From positions 90,001 through 154,000 of the forward strand of contig MCFG01000064.1 of the NCBI GenBank assembly GCA_002104895.1: a DNA stretch of 64,000 bases, read 5' to 3'. Numbering within the stretch: the stretch's first letter is position 1; every line of letters begins with the position of its first letter. Positions 26,063-39,635 of the stretch are shown piece by piece. Both the position numbers and the translations under genes were made by a program. The notes beneath the pieces were generated by a model. That model saw nothing but the letters and a program-made list of their open reading frames with translations, did no database searches and was not told the DNA's origin. This stretch comes from Anaeromyces robustus. Its lineage: Eukaryota > Neocallimastigomycota > Neocallimastigomycetes > Neocallimastigales > Neocallimastigaceae.

Positions 26063-28432
26063 TCAAGATTTATTAAATTTTTTTTTATGTATGATAGACC
26101 AAAAAAGTTTAATTTCATTAATAGAATGGAAAAATTCCCAAGACATTCCTACACACCAACTTGATATATTTTTAGAATTTATAATATATGCTTTCATAAA
26201 GGGTATCAACTAATATTTTTTTTTAATATATATATTTATTTAAAATAAAAATTAAAATCTATTATTATCAAAAAGCAATAATATCATTTTTATAATTAAA
26301 AAAATTTTTTTTAATTAACAAAAAAAAAAAAACTTACAAATGATAAATCAATGAATTGTTTAAAGAAATTTATAATATGAATAAATAATTTATCGTCAAA
26401 GCAATTAACTTTAATCAATAATAATTCTATTATACAAATGCCTTTTAGATATCTTAATAATAATGAATTCATTTTTATAAAATTATACAATTTAAAATAA
26501 TAATTATATATTAATATAAGAATTTCCAAATTACATTTACATTATATATACATATATATAATATATATAAAATGAATAATATACCTTTTGACATCATATC
26601 CTAATTTATTTTCTATTTCTATGTCAAATAATTGAAGTTCAGATAATTTCTTTTTTCTTACTTCTTTATATTTATAATCCTCTTTAACTAAATTTGATTT
26701 TTCATTTGAATTATAAAGTTGTAATCTATTCATTAAAGTAGTTAAAAGGGTATAAGCTGAACATTTTAATGAATTTTGGTTTCTATAAATATTTTTTTTA
26801 GAAGTTTTATTATTTACTATAATATTTTTTTTTTGTTAGTAAAATTTAAAAATAATATAAAATTTAATATTTTTTTATTACAATATACATATACATATAT
26901 ATAGCAAATATATATATATATGTATTCTTTTTTTTTTTTTTTTTTTTTTTTTCAATAGTATTCATAATAATAAATAAATTTATATATATACCATTTAAAG
27001 TATTATTATGGCTATTAGTATAAATATTATTCATATTATTCATAATTTTTTCTTCTTTTTTATCTTCATTAGAAATAACAATTTTTTCTTGTAATTTTAA
27101 CCATATATTAATATATTTTACAGCTAAGTTTAATGCAATAGTATGTTTTAATGTCTCCGGAAGATAATGATGATAGTATTTAAATTCTTGATTATATTTA
27201 AGACTTAATGAATTTTGATTTGTTTTTATTTTTTCTTTTTTTATAGAAGAAGTACATGAAGATTTGGTGACTAATTTATTGATTTTCTTATTTGATCCTG
27301 AAATAATATTATTTTTTTCTAAACGTTTATTATAAAATTCTTCTAATATTTTTTGTTATAGTTTAATTATAATAATAATAATAATAATAATAATCGTATA
27401 AAATATAATAAAATAATGTTAAATATATTATATATATAAATGTAATATTAAAATATTTAGTTTTTCTTTGATCTTGAAATATTTATTATATATATTATAA
27501 AAGTTCCAAAATATTTTATATTTTTATACATATATATATGAAAAAAAAAAAAATAATAATAATAATAAATTTTTACTTTTTTTTCCTCTTCTCATTTGTT
27601 GTTGTTGATGTAGCCATATTTTTCTTGTACTTTTCATTCTATATAAATATTTTGATGATAAAGATGATGAAAATGATGAATTATAAGTATCATTACAATC
27701 AAAATCTAATGAATTATTATTTTTCTTAAGAAATCCATCAATATTTTTAAAATTTTCCTATATATATTTTTTTATAAAAATTATTTAAATATTTTAATAA
27801 GATTTATAACAGTGATAAATATATACATATATATATATTATTTATATATATTATATTTTTATTCTTTATTCTTTCTTTTTTTTTTTTTTTTTTTATTTTA
27901 AATTATTGATAGTTCTTTTAACTAATTACTATTTATATATTTGTTATAGATTTAATATAAATTATTCACCTCAATCGTATATAATAATTTTTGTTTAGCT
28001 TTTTTTTGTTTAGTTAACCAATGTTCTTGTCTTTGAATATACCATCTACAATTACTCCAACGATAAAACCAATATTCCCATGTTCTTAAAAATTTTTTAG
28101 TATTTGTATAATCATCTAATAATTTTGCTATTTTTGTTAAAGTTATAGCAATACTTTCATGATCTACATTATTATTATTATTAGATTGTATTTCTTGTTC
28201 TATTTGATTTATTCCTTCTGAAAAATTATATATATTTTCATTAAGAGTATAGTTATAATTTAAATCCGATCGATCTACAAATACATCATAGGTAGCGGGT
28301 ATTGGCATAGTTACTCTAAGATTAGATGTAGAAGTGGATGCTTCAACAGAATAATCTTCATGTGATGATGTTATAGGTGATTCACTAGAATTATTATTAT
28401 TGTTGTTATTTATGTCTAGATAATTGTCATTG

Positions 28433-28467
<35 letters not shown>

Positions 28468-28635
28468 GTTATTATTTATATTATTATTGTTATTATTTAT
28501 ATTTAGATAATTGTTATTGTTATTGTAATTATTATTATTATTATTATTTATATTTAGATAATTGTCATTATTATTATTATTATGATTAGTTATAATATTA
28601 TTATCAGTTATATTATTATTATGATTATTATTATG

Positions 28636-28675
<40 letters not shown>

Positions 28676-29196
28676 GTTATATTATTATTATTAATTATAT
28701 TATTATCGTTTTTATCAGGATTACTGTTTTTATTATGACTATTACTGCAATTATTATTATCAAAATTGTTATTAATAATATTAAATTTATTATTATAGTC
28801 AATATTAGTATAATTTTTATTAATATTAGTATTAATATTGATATTATTATTAATAATATTAGTATTAGTATTTATATTATTATTAATAATATTAGTATTA
28901 GTATTTATATTATTATTAATAATATTAGTATTAGTATTTATATTATTAATATTAATATTAGATTTTGTATTTTTATTGGTATTTGTATTATTAATATTAG
29001 TATTAAAATTTGTATTTGTATGAATAGGTAAAGTATTGAAAGTGTTATTAATTATTGGAAGATTATAAGATGTTGAATATATTTCATTTGTATTTCTTTC
29101 AACATTTAAAATATTTTTTAGCTTATCTTCTTTTCTTACAAAATTTGTATTATTATATATATTAGAAGTATTAATATTGATAGTTTTGTCATGCAT
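26063..29196 (-). CDS. Asn-rich protein of unknown function, 6 exons, 750 aa
   Basis: Exons on the minus strand: 27970-29196, 27577-27757, 26992-27342, 26585-26816, 26338-26452, 26063-26209. All splice sites are GT-AG and the frame holds to a TGA stop. Residues about 60-280 are dominated by Asn/Thr/Ile repeats and poly-Asn. After that comes ordinary protein: a Trp/Tyr/Arg-rich helix (LRTWEYWFYRWSNCRWYIQRQ, here split as LRTWEYWFYRWS and NCRWYIQRQEHW, about 370-395), a His/Tyr segment YYHHYLPETLKHTIALNLAV that could be a helix, a charged KEVRKKKLSELQLFDIEIE helix, and a hydrophobic C-terminus with GICIIELLLIKVNCF and FLIPFMKAYIIN. I do not recognise the family. The helical, aromatic-rich C-terminal half may be an alpha-solenoid or scaffold. 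An additional exon between exons 2 and 3 (about 27455-27490) cannot be excluded. Confidence 0.7.
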
Positions 29197-31560
29197 TTTT
29201 ATAAATTATTATCATCAAAAAAAGTTTTTTTTTTTTAATAAAAAAAAAAAAAAAGAAAAAAAGAAAAAGAGAAAAAGAAAAAGATAAGAAAAGAAAAGAA
29301 AAAAAAAAAGAAATAAGGAAAAAATAAACTAATAATACTTTAATTTAAAAAAAAAAAAAAAAATAATTAAAGTATTTTTTAATAATATTTTTTTTTTTTT
29401 AAAATATAATATTTAATTTAAAATAAAAATAACTTATTCATTTTATAAAACTAAAAAATTAATGAATAACTTGTTAATATAACTTTAAATTATTTTTTCT
29501 TTATTTTTTAATAATACTTTTTTTTTATTTTAATTTTATATAAAGAAAAACTTTAAATAATAATAGGTTGATATATATATTTATAAATATTTAATTTAAT
29601 AAAATTTAAAATTTATTAGTTGTTAAAAAGTACATATATATATTTTTTCATAAAAAGATAAGAATTATTAAAGCTTCGAAAGATTAATTTAATAATACAT
29701 ATCATTTTTTCCTTTTTCTTTTTAATAATTATTATTATTATAAAATTTTAATAATTACTACATTATTTTTTATTATATCCACAAAATAAAATTGAAATAG
29801 AAAAAAAAAAAAACTTTAATTCACTTATTCAAAAAAATATATACTTTTATATATATATAAGTATATAAAAAACAATAATTATATTCTTTTATAAAATAGA
29901 TAACAAGAATGTCATATATTTTTATTAATACGTCATATGCATCTTTAAAAAAAAGTTTAATTTTAAACTTTTTTTTTTTAAAATATATATATATTTTTTA
30001 TCTACTATAATAAAGGAAATTATTTTATAATAATATAATATATATTTTATTACCTATAAATATATATTTTAAACTTTATTATTAATATCTTTTATATAAA
30101 AACAAAATCATTTATTTTTTTTTAAAAAAAAAAAAAAAAAAAAATGAATTTACAATAACCATTTTTAAATATTTAAATATAACTATATAACTATAACAAA
30201 AAATGTAATTATTTTTTTAAATTAATTATATAATAATTTCAATAATGTGATTTTATGCTAATTTTTAAATTATTGTATTATTTAACAAATATAGTAAAAA
30301 TTATAATAGAAATATTGGATTTTTTTTTGTTTTTTACTGTTCTTATATCAATATACCAATTTAATAAATTAAATTGGTATATTTTTTTTTTTTGGAGATT
30401 TAAAGAATTAAATAATTAAATTAATGGGTAAATTTCTCATCTTGTATTAAAAAAAAAAAATAAATAAATAAATAAAATTTAATCTGGCTTATTATTATAT
30501 ATATTTTCTTTTTTTCTTTTTTATTGTTTCTATTAATACTATAAGATACATTGTGAAATTATTATTATTCATTTTTTTTTTTTTTTGAAATAAAAAAAAA
30601 TAATAAAATAAAATAAAAAAAATTTTTTATATTTATGTTTCATTAATATTATAGAATATAATTGGTAATTCATTTTCAGAATAAAAAAAAAATAATAAAA
30701 TAAAAATACTATAATAAAAAATAATTAAAAGTATATATAAAATAGAAAATATTCATAATTTAATAATTTATTTATATTAATTTTAATTGTAGTTAAAAGT
30801 ATTAAAAATAAAATAAAAATAAAGCAAAATATAATACAATATAATAATTATATATACAATAATAAAAAAAAAATATTATTGTATTTAAAGGGGATAAATA
30901 AAATATATACAAAATAAACTAAAAAAAAGTGAACAATATATTTATTTTCTTTTTAAAACTATTTATTTATAATTTTTTTTTTCTTTTTTTTTTTTAGATT
31001 ATTTTTCCTTCTTTTTTTTTTTATTTTTTTATTTTTTTATTTTTTTTGGTTTTACTACATTTCTTATAATTAATATTAAAATTAATTTTTCCAATGATTA
31101 GATATAAAAAAAAATATTTTTTATGTAAGGATATGTGGGTAAATAAATAATTAAATAAATATGGTTATCTAGTTATTATACATGATTGTTTACTATGTCT
31201 AACGTATTACATTTTTTTTTAAAAAAAAAAAAAAAGAAAAAGAAAAATATAATTTTTTAATATATTTATACTTTTTATACTATAACATAAATATGGTAAT
31301 AAAGAAAAACAGTATTTATAATTAGTAATAATTTATAAATCGTAATATACAAACAATATTTTAATATATACTATTAAATTTCATTAAGATCATTTATTAT
31401 TGAACTTTTTAGTTTTTGTTTTTTTTGTTTTTTTTTTGGGGTTTTTTTTTTTTTTTTTATGTTTTTTTTTTTTTTAAATTTTTTTCTTAATTTTTTGTTT
31501 TATTACAGTTTCTAATTTTGAATTGTATATACTATTATTATTTATTTTACAATATTTAAT
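29197..31560. other. Intergenic, purine-rich tract and one perfect hairpin, no gene
   Basis: Directly upstream of the Asn-rich gene, 29240-29325 is almost pure purine on the plus strand (A with scattered G), probably its promoter or leader tract. The remainder is A+T with homopolymers, one perfect palindrome (30350-30383) and a T-rich tract at 31400-31520. I see no coding or RNA gene. Confidence 0.7.
30350..30383. repeat. Perfect 15-bp-arm hairpin with 4-nt loop followed by T run
   Basis: Arms 30350-30364 and 30369-30383 are perfectly complementary around a TAAA loop, and each arm includes CC/GG. A run of T follows the right arm on the plus strand, so the shape resembles a Rho-independent terminator, but it lies between two minus-strand fungal genes where such a signal has no known role. 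Confidence 0.85.
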
Positions 31561-32967
31561 CTACCATACTTGGAATGAATTAAATAATGATTGTCTTTGA
31601 CTCTTTCTTGTACTTGATCTTGTTCCAACTCTCATTCCTTCTAATTTCCAAGCACATTTTGCTGCTTGTGGTTTGTTTAGCTGTTGACTTGTTAAAGTTC
31701 CATTATTATTCATATTATTCATATCATTTATATTACCACCCATGGCATAGTTGGAACCTGTTAAGCCACTGACTTTTCCATCTGTAACTAATGGAACTGG
31801 TAAAGCAGGTGGTGAAACAGGTGGCATTGAATATGTATTTGATCCAGCTTCTAACCATTCACTATATTCTGGAACATTAGATTCTCTATCATTAGAAATA
31901 GAAGTTAAATTGGTTCGTGAACCACGTGAGTCACTTGATATAGAGGTATGATTTATTTTATTAGCATTCCAAAATTGAAGTGTACCGAAAAGTGTTGATT
32001 TTCTAATCTTATCATCTGGATATGAAGTAGGATCTTTTCCTTTTTTACATTTCTTAATTAAGAGGACTGCAGCGATAGCAGCAATTAAAACAATTGGTAC
32101 AGAGGTTATTATTAGAATAACAGTAGAATCGGTTCCTTTTTTAACTACTTTAGCATTATCAGTACTAAGTTTACTATCAATACTATTGTTACTAGTTGCA
32201 TAAAAATTATTATTATTTGTAATAATTCCTATGGTAGAATTATTATCGTTTGAATTTTCAAAAATTAATGGCTCATTACTATTAACACTTTCTTGTAAAT
32301 TATTTATAGGAGACGTCGCTGAATTAACTTGTGCATTGTTATTTGGATTGGTACCTTCTTTTGAATTTGCTGGTTGTATTTGTGGTACTGAGTTTCCATT
32401 ATTAGAATATGGAATATTCTTATTATTTGGGATATTCTTATTATTTGGAATATTTTTATTGTTTGGGATATTTCTATTATTTGGGATATTTTTATTATTT
32501 GGGATATTATTATTATTATATGAAGTAGGAACTACTTTATTGGTATATGTTCTAGTGGTTGATCTTGTTTTTGTAACTGTTCTTGTTTGAGTTGGTTTTG
32601 CATATATAGTTGATTTAGTTAATTTTGGAGTAAAATCTTTTCCATTACTAATATTCGTATCTACTAATAATAAATTATCAGTAATTTCTGGTTCTCGTTC
32701 TTCATTATTTTTATCATCTGATTCTCTTGCAGTTGAATTTAATGAACTTTTTTCATTGTTACTAACTGAACTTGATTTTATGATACCTTTATTACTACTT
32801 TCATCTGTTACATTATTACTTTCATCTTTGAAACCATTTAATACATTAGCTAGAACATTATTTAATAAACTTTCATCATCCTCATCATAATCAACATGTG
32901 TACCTTCCTTTTCTTTAAGTGTAAATCTAATTGATTCATTTTCAGTTGGTTCTATATAATCCGCCAT
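31561..32967 (-). CDS. Single-pass membrane protein with hexapeptide repeats, 468 aa
   Basis: This is an uninterrupted 468-residue frame. Residues 1-280 are acidic, Ser/Asn-rich and predicted disordered, with no classical signal peptide. Residues about 155-185 are tandem IPNNKN hexapeptides (one copy IPNNRN), encoded by an 18-bp minisatellite. One transmembrane helix follows (about 282-304, VILIITSVPIVLIAAIAAVLLI) and then a basic stop-transfer KKCKKGK. The 160-residue C-terminal part has SRGSRTNL, a Pro-rich PPVSPPALPVPL motif that could bind an SH3 domain, a conserved-looking AAKCAWKLEGMRVGTR and a terminal VW. The layout, a disordered ectodomain with one helix and a Pro-rich cytosolic tail, resembles fungal cell-wall stress sensors. 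The missing signal peptide argues against a simple type I protein. No homologue is recognised. Confidence 0.75.
   Translation of the reverse strand: MADYIEPTENESIRFTLKEKEGTHVDYDEDDESLLNNVLANVLNGFKDESNNVTDESSNKGIIKSSSVSNNEKSSLNSTARESDDKNNEEREPEITDNLLLVDTNISNGKDFTPKLTKSTIYAKPTQTRTVTKTRSTTRTYTNKVVPTSYNNNNIPNNKNIPNNRNIPNNKNIPNNKNIPNNKNIPYSNNGNSVPQIQPANSKEGTNPNNNAQVNSATSPINNLQESVNSNEPLIFENSNDNNSTIGIITNNNNFYATSNNSIDSKLSTDNAKVVKKGTDSTVILIITSVPIVLIAAIAAVLLIKKCKKGKDPTSYPDDKIRKSTLFGTLQFWNANKINHTSISSDSRGSRTNLTSISNDRESNVPEYSEWLEAGSNTYSMPPVSPPALPVPLVTDGKVSGLTGSNYAMGGNINDMNNMNNNGTLTSQQLNKPQAAKCAWKLEGMRVGTRSSTRKSQRQSLFNSFQVW
32411..32508. repeat. 18-bp coding minisatellite, five to six copies
   Basis: The unit GGAATATTCTTATTATTT (plus strand) recurs with one- or two-base changes and encodes IPNNKN on the minus strand within the membrane protein. 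The multiple-of-three period keeps the frame open during copy-number change. Confidence 0.85.
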
Positions 32968-34766
32968 TATATCTTTTATTTTAATATTTACTTAATTTTA
33001 TATACTTATTATTATTATAATAAAAATTAAATGTTTTTAAAAAAATTATTTAAAGTTTATTTTGAATTAAAAATATATAAAATTATTTTTTTTCATTTAA
33101 TAGTTTAAACTTTATATTTCATATTTATTATATTAATAAATATTAATGAAATTATTTCATATATAAAGAAACTATTAGTATTATAATTTTATATAAATTT
33201 AAAAAACTGTTGTTGTTGTTGTTGTTTTTCTTACTTTCTTAAAAACTTTTTCCAAAAAAATATTTTCTTTTAATAAATATCTTTTATTTATTAATATTAG
33301 TTTGTATATTATTATTAATTCAATTTTAAATATTTAAAATATTTTGTTTTTTATTAATTATTACTATATGTAAAATATGTTTTTCTTTTTTTTTTTTATT
33401 GTTAGGTATAAAATTATCAATTAATTATTTTGAAATTAGATGATTAAATTTGAATAGATTAGATCAATATATTTCGAAAATATTTCAAATTTCTTATATA
33501 TATAAAAAATTTACAATATCAATAAAACTTTATTATACAAATCTAAAAATATCGTTTTCAAACTTATGAAAAAAAAAAAAAAGAAATAAAAATAAAAAAA
33601 AAAAAAAAGGAAAAAGTTTTTTATTTTATTTTTAGTTTTATTAAGTTTTATTAAATTTTCTTATTATTTTTGTTTTTTTTTTTTAAAAAAAAAAAAACAT
33701 TTAATATTAAAATATTAGAAATACTTAAAGGATTGAAAAATAATAATATAAATGACAAATAAAAATGAAATATTTCAATATAATTAATTATTTATAATAT
33801 TAAAAAAATTTTTTTTAATATTTATTATGTTTTTTTTTTAATAATAAATAATAATAATAATAAACTAGAATTGTTTTACATTCTAATATATTATGTTTTG
33901 TATTCTAATATATTATGTTTTATAATATAATATATTAAAAATTAAATAATTTAATATTATATTAATTATATAACCATTAGTTATAGTTAATATATAATAT
34001 ATAATATATAATATATATATGAAAAAAAAAAAAAAAAAAGGAAAATAACTTGTTTGGTTTAATTCAAAAAACTAATGAGCTTTAAGCATTATATATAAAT
34101 AATATTAATTTAATATATTTTAATATTACAATATATTATATATTATAATATAATAAATTAAAGTATCCAAAACAATATAATATTCTAGGTACTAAATAAT
34201 ATATTATTATAAAAAGATCTATATTTTAAAATGTATTTTAATATATTGTGATATATAAATAAATAAATTTTATTAAAAATTTTTATAATAATATATATAC
34301 AGTATATATATAACAATTTTTATAATATACTAAAGTTATTACGTATTACAAACAAAATATATTTAAAACATATTTAAATAAAATTTTTAACTATTGATTT
34401 TTATTTCTAATATATTATTTATAGAAATTTTAATAAAAAATTGTTAAATTCAATAAATATATTTTTAATATATTATAATATATTAAAAATGAAAAGAACT
34501 TATATCTGTTAAAAAAATATAATAAATAAGATTATTTACTATAAAAAGTCTATCTTTAATGTAATGAATATATTAAATTATTATAAAATATAATATAAAA
34601 TTTATACTTAATAATATTAATTAAAGTTTATGTAATTTTAATATATACTATTTTGAATTATATTCACATTTATTTCTATGGTACAACTACTAAGTAACAC
34701 ATTACTTTGTACTTGTATTTATTATATGTTACAATATATTAAAAATCATTCATTTTTATATATAAA

Positions 34767-34851
34767 TATACTCAATATTATATATTGCTAGTATTTTTAT
34801 TACATTATTATACTAAATAATATATAATATAGTTATATAATATTGAGTATA
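34767..34851. repeat. 18-bp perfect inverted repeat with 49-bp spacer
   Basis: Arms 34767-34784 and 34834-34851 (TATACTCAATATTATATA and its complement) are perfect. It lies about 120 bases before the G+C-raised island. It could be the ends of a tiny element or chance in TA-rich sequence, although the CTCAA/TTGAG core makes chance less likely. Confidence 0.75.
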
Positions 34852-34964
34852 TAATTATATAATTATATAATAAAATTTAATATTAAATTATTTTTACCTT
34901 AAATGTATATTTGTACTACAAAATTTTTTTTACCATTACAATGATAAAATATATTTTTTTTATA

Positions 34965-35155
34965 GACTTATCATGTGATATTTCACATGAATGTATCAGA
35001 ATTAAATTTAATGCTTTATCATTTTGGCGTTTACACCTATTAGTATGTTCATAAATACTAACTTAATAACGAGTCCAGTCTATAACCCCCAAAGGAAGCC
35101 GTCCAATAATTGAAAGTCGCACCCCATTATTAGGGCTTTAATATACAAAAGATAA
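34965..35155. other. G+C-raised island, unassigned relic
   Basis: This island starts with a palindrome, TCATGTGA-TATT-TCACATGA at 34971-34990, and contains the densest non-repetitive G+C in the desert (35071-35138, for example ACCCCCAAAGGAAGCC). A protein-like frame of some 25 to 40 codons can be read on either strand, none intact. I cannot assign it to a gene, an RNA or a transposon family. A fossil of a coding element is the most natural reading. Confidence 0.35.
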
Positions 35156-36630
35156 AAATAAAGAAAGAAGCATTTTATTGATATAATCCATTAATTAAAT
35201 AATTATATAATTTTAAATAATAATTATAACCTCTTATATAATATAATATTATACAACTATTACACAACCAAGAGATAAGAAGAAAATACACACACATACA
35301 CACATATATATAATAATAAAATTAATTATTATAGATGTATACAAAGTAGATAATGTATATATAATGAATAATAGAAGTTCCTTTAATCATAGATATTGCA
35401 TATAATGTAAATAAAAGTAATCAATCAAAGGTAATTTATTTATAAAAAAAAAAAGTTAGTGTTACGCGATGTGACGTGACAATTACTTATAATATTTCTT
35501 TGATTTTAAAAAATTATTAAAGTTTTATATCCTAAATTTTGATACTTTTATCATAAATATTTATTGCATTTTCTCAAAAATAATTTATTAAATAAAAAAA
35601 AATTTTTTTTTTCTTAAAATTTTATTTGTTTTATTTTTATTCTTTTAAGCATAAAATAAACAAATAAACAGAAAAGATTATATATAATAACCCATTATAT
35701 TAAAAAAATATTAATAATTATAAAAATTATTATTATTTTTTTCATTGTGAAAAAATATAAAAAAAAAAGGAATAAATAAAAGAATGACTTTGTCAATGTG
35801 TAACCTAATGATAAACATTAGAAATATAATGAATAGGTACAACATTAAATAATAGGACCAAATATAAAACATTTCTATATTAATATTTTATTTACAATTT
35901 TAACTATATTCATGATAATTTTAATGAAAATCTCTAACTTATTATAATAAAAAAACATATTAAGAATTTTCTATTTTTCTATTTTATCATTAATATTTGC
36001 CAATCTTTTCTTATCATTGACCAATAAAACTTAATATCTTACTATTATTACTATTAATAGTAATAATCATTAAGCAACGAATTTTAATTATATAAATATA
36101 TTATAATATATTAATATATAGAGTTATATATTTAATTATAAATTATTTTTATATTGTAATTTATTATTATCATCTTTTTCTTAATAACAGAAAAAAAAAT
36201 TTTTTTTTTTTTAAATAAATTAAACTTTTTAAAGTAAATTAATTATTTTTTTTTTTTTTGTAAAATCCACAATTTTTTTTAAAATTATAATTATTATTAA
36301 ATTGAAAATAAAAATAATTCTATATAATTATATATAAACATTACAGAAAATAAAATACTCTTAATAAACTTCTTTTAAAAAAAAAATTACTTAAAATCGT
36401 AAAACATCTATTTGATACACAATGAAAATATACAGAAACTTATAAGAACTAAATTCTAAAAAAAAATCTTTTTTTTTCTCCTTATTGTTTCTAAAAAAAT
36501 AATAATAACCATAATTACATTAGTTTAAGTAACAATGAATTTAAGAAATTACAAACTTTATAATATTTTTAATGTCATTGTTTATACGTTTTTTTTTAAA
36601 AATATAAATACAAAGAATATAATTTTTTTT

Positions 36631-36696
36631 TAATCAATGATTCATAATATATGTTTTCATGTTTAATCAATGATTCATAATATATGTTTCCATGCT
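36631..36696. repeat. 33-bp tandem duplication
   Basis: The copy beginning at 36631 (TAATCAATGATTCATAATAT) is repeated from 36664, with one base changed near the end (ATGTTTTCATG against ATGTTTCCATG). Confidence 0.85.
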
Positions 36697-39238
36697 TATC
36701 ATTTTTTTTTAAATATTTAATTAATTACTCCTACAGCATTATTTTATTTACTCATATCTCATATTATTAATTCTCAATTTAAAATATTCTTTCTTTTTTT
36801 TACTGGTTATAATCTCCTATAATTCTTTTTTTATTTTATATAGAAAATTATTTATTAAAATTATCATTAAATTTAGATTGAAAATCATTTTTATGATTTA
36901 TTTTTTTTTTTTTAAATTTTTTTTTGTGGAGCTAAATTGTATCAATATTAAACATTATAAACTTTTATGCAATAAATATAACAAAAATTAAGTTGTCAAT
37001 TTTTTTTTTATCTTTTTAATAATAATTAATAAAACTTTTTTTTTTTGGTATAAAAATAAAATAATACCAAAATATTAGGAAAGCATTTAAAATAATAATA
37101 TTTTTTTATTTTTTTATTTGATTTTTTATACCATTAAAAAAAAGTTAATTATATATTATTATTTAATATTAAAAATATTTATATTCATATTCATTACTAT
37201 CATATAATATAATACATTATAAAATATATAAAATATAATACTTTTCATAGCTTATGTATATAATTGTATATAAAATATTTATATATACATACATATAATA
37301 AACATTAATAAATAATATTATAATGTTATAAATAGTCAATATATTTTATTATATTATAAATAATCAATAGATTCAATAATATAATAAAATAAATTCATCT
37401 TTACTTTTTATATAACAACTTTTAAGTTATCCCAATTATTTATAAATATTCCGTTCAATATATTATAATTATAATAAGTTGTTAATATTATTAAAATGTT
37501 CTTTTTTATAACATTCTTTTTGAAAATTAAACATATATTTTTTGTTTATTATAACAGTATTTAAGATTTCATATAAAATTTGTTAATTATTAATCATTTC
37601 ATTAACTATTTACGGTATTTAATATTTCAATATATATATAAAATTAATATTATATATATTTATATTTATATTTATATTTATATTTATATTTATATTTATA
37701 TTTATATTTATATTTATATTTATATATATTATATTTATTATATTTAAATAAAAAATAATAATAAAAATAAGTGTTAAATATATTTTACTCTTATATAACA
37801 AAATAAAAGTATATTAATTTTAAATACTTTATTTTACTAAATATAATAAATTATATTGTGGATAATACAAAATATATAAAAATATATGGTGGATAATAAT
37901 ACAAAATATATATATAATATATTTAAATAAATAAATTATATATATTAAATAAATGAATAATACTAAATAATAAAACTTTTTTTTTTTCAATTTTGGTTTA
38001 AATTTTTTACCGTTTTTTATACTATTTTTAATTAATTGCCGCAACTCTATTTTAATATTTTAATGAAATATATTCTTATATAAATATATGAATATTATCA
38101 TATATAAATTAATTTTTATTAATATATTAATTGATTTACATTATTCATTTATTTATTTATTGAAAATTTTATATTTTAATTAAATTTTTTTTTATATTAA
38201 ACAAAAAAAAAAAAAAAAAAAAAAAATCATTATTATACTAAATTAAGTAAACCACTTTAAATCCTCTTTTTATAGTAGATTTAAATAGTACCTTTTTTTT
38301 TTAATACAATAATAATAATAATAATAATATGAACACTTTTTATTATCTTTAAAAAAAGACTATAATTGTAAGAATACAATTTTTGTTTTTGTTTTTATAT
38401 TTTTTTATAACAAAGAATAAAAAAAAATTAAATATAATAATAATATTACTATTATTATGTAATATATGTAAATTATATGTAGTTTATGTAGTCTATGTAG
38501 TTTAAACTATTGTATAATTGAAATACTATTAATGACAAATATTTATAATATATAATTGCATTGATAATATATTAATAATTTAAATTATAAAAATATATAA
38601 TAATATAAATTACAAAATATTATTAATATATAATTATTAAAATAAATGAAAAAAAAAAAAAAATAGCAAATGATATATAATAATGATACATGTACTAGGT
38701 ATATTCTAGTATATATTATAAAATTTATATATATATTATATATAATATTCCTTTCAATAATTAATTATTGATTATATAATTAGTTTTTTAATAATAACAT
38801 AAATTTTAAACTATAATATTATTATTTAAACTATAATTTATTATTATTTATTATTATTGATTATTATAAATGATAACATATTATTGTTATTATAAGCATA
38901 TTATTATTATTTATTATTATTTATTATTATATGGTTTAATAATTATAAACACAAATTATTAATTAATTATTATTTAATTATTTATTATTTATTATTATTA
39001 TTATTATTTATTATTATTATGATTATTATTATTATTATTAATATTTGTCATTAATAATATTATTAATGAAAGAATAAATTATTTAATTATTACTATATTT
39101 ATAATTATATTATAATATATATTATTTAATGTAAATTATTTACTATTATAGTAAAAATTTATTAATGATGGAATATTTTTTATATAACACATGATAAAAA
39201 TCTTGTACTTTTTTACTTTAATTTATTTATTATTATTT

Positions 39239-39273
<35 letters not shown>

Positions 39274-39635
39274 TTTTATTATTATTATTATTATTATTAT
39301 TTAAATATTATTATTATTCACTATTATTATCTTTTAATTATTATAGGCAGTTATTTTTGATGAAAAATTTATTATTAATAATAATCTTTTAACTTTTAGT
39401 AATTTAAAAAACTTCTTTTAAAAAAATATTATTAAAATTTCAATGATTTTTATAATATCAACTAAAGGGCTGCATTTTTCTTATTAATAAATAAAAAATT
39501 ATGTTAATATACAATGTAAAATTTTACAATATATTATTATTAATTTCTCTATTTTTTTGAATCTGATAAAAATTGTAAAGAAAAAATTAATTAAAATCAA
39601 AAACCTTACTAATTTTAATTACTATAGATTTAATT

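Noticed and set aside
28582-29031. Plus-strand Ile-rich frame of 149 codons and similar Leu/Ile frames at 49046-49954
   Set aside because: They are complements of AAT/AAC codon runs in the Asn-rich genes on the minus strand and have no independent coding character.
35071-35138. G+C-rich patch considered as a tRNA gene
   Set aside because: No GGTTCGANTCC-type B box on either strand and no acceptor-stem pairing.
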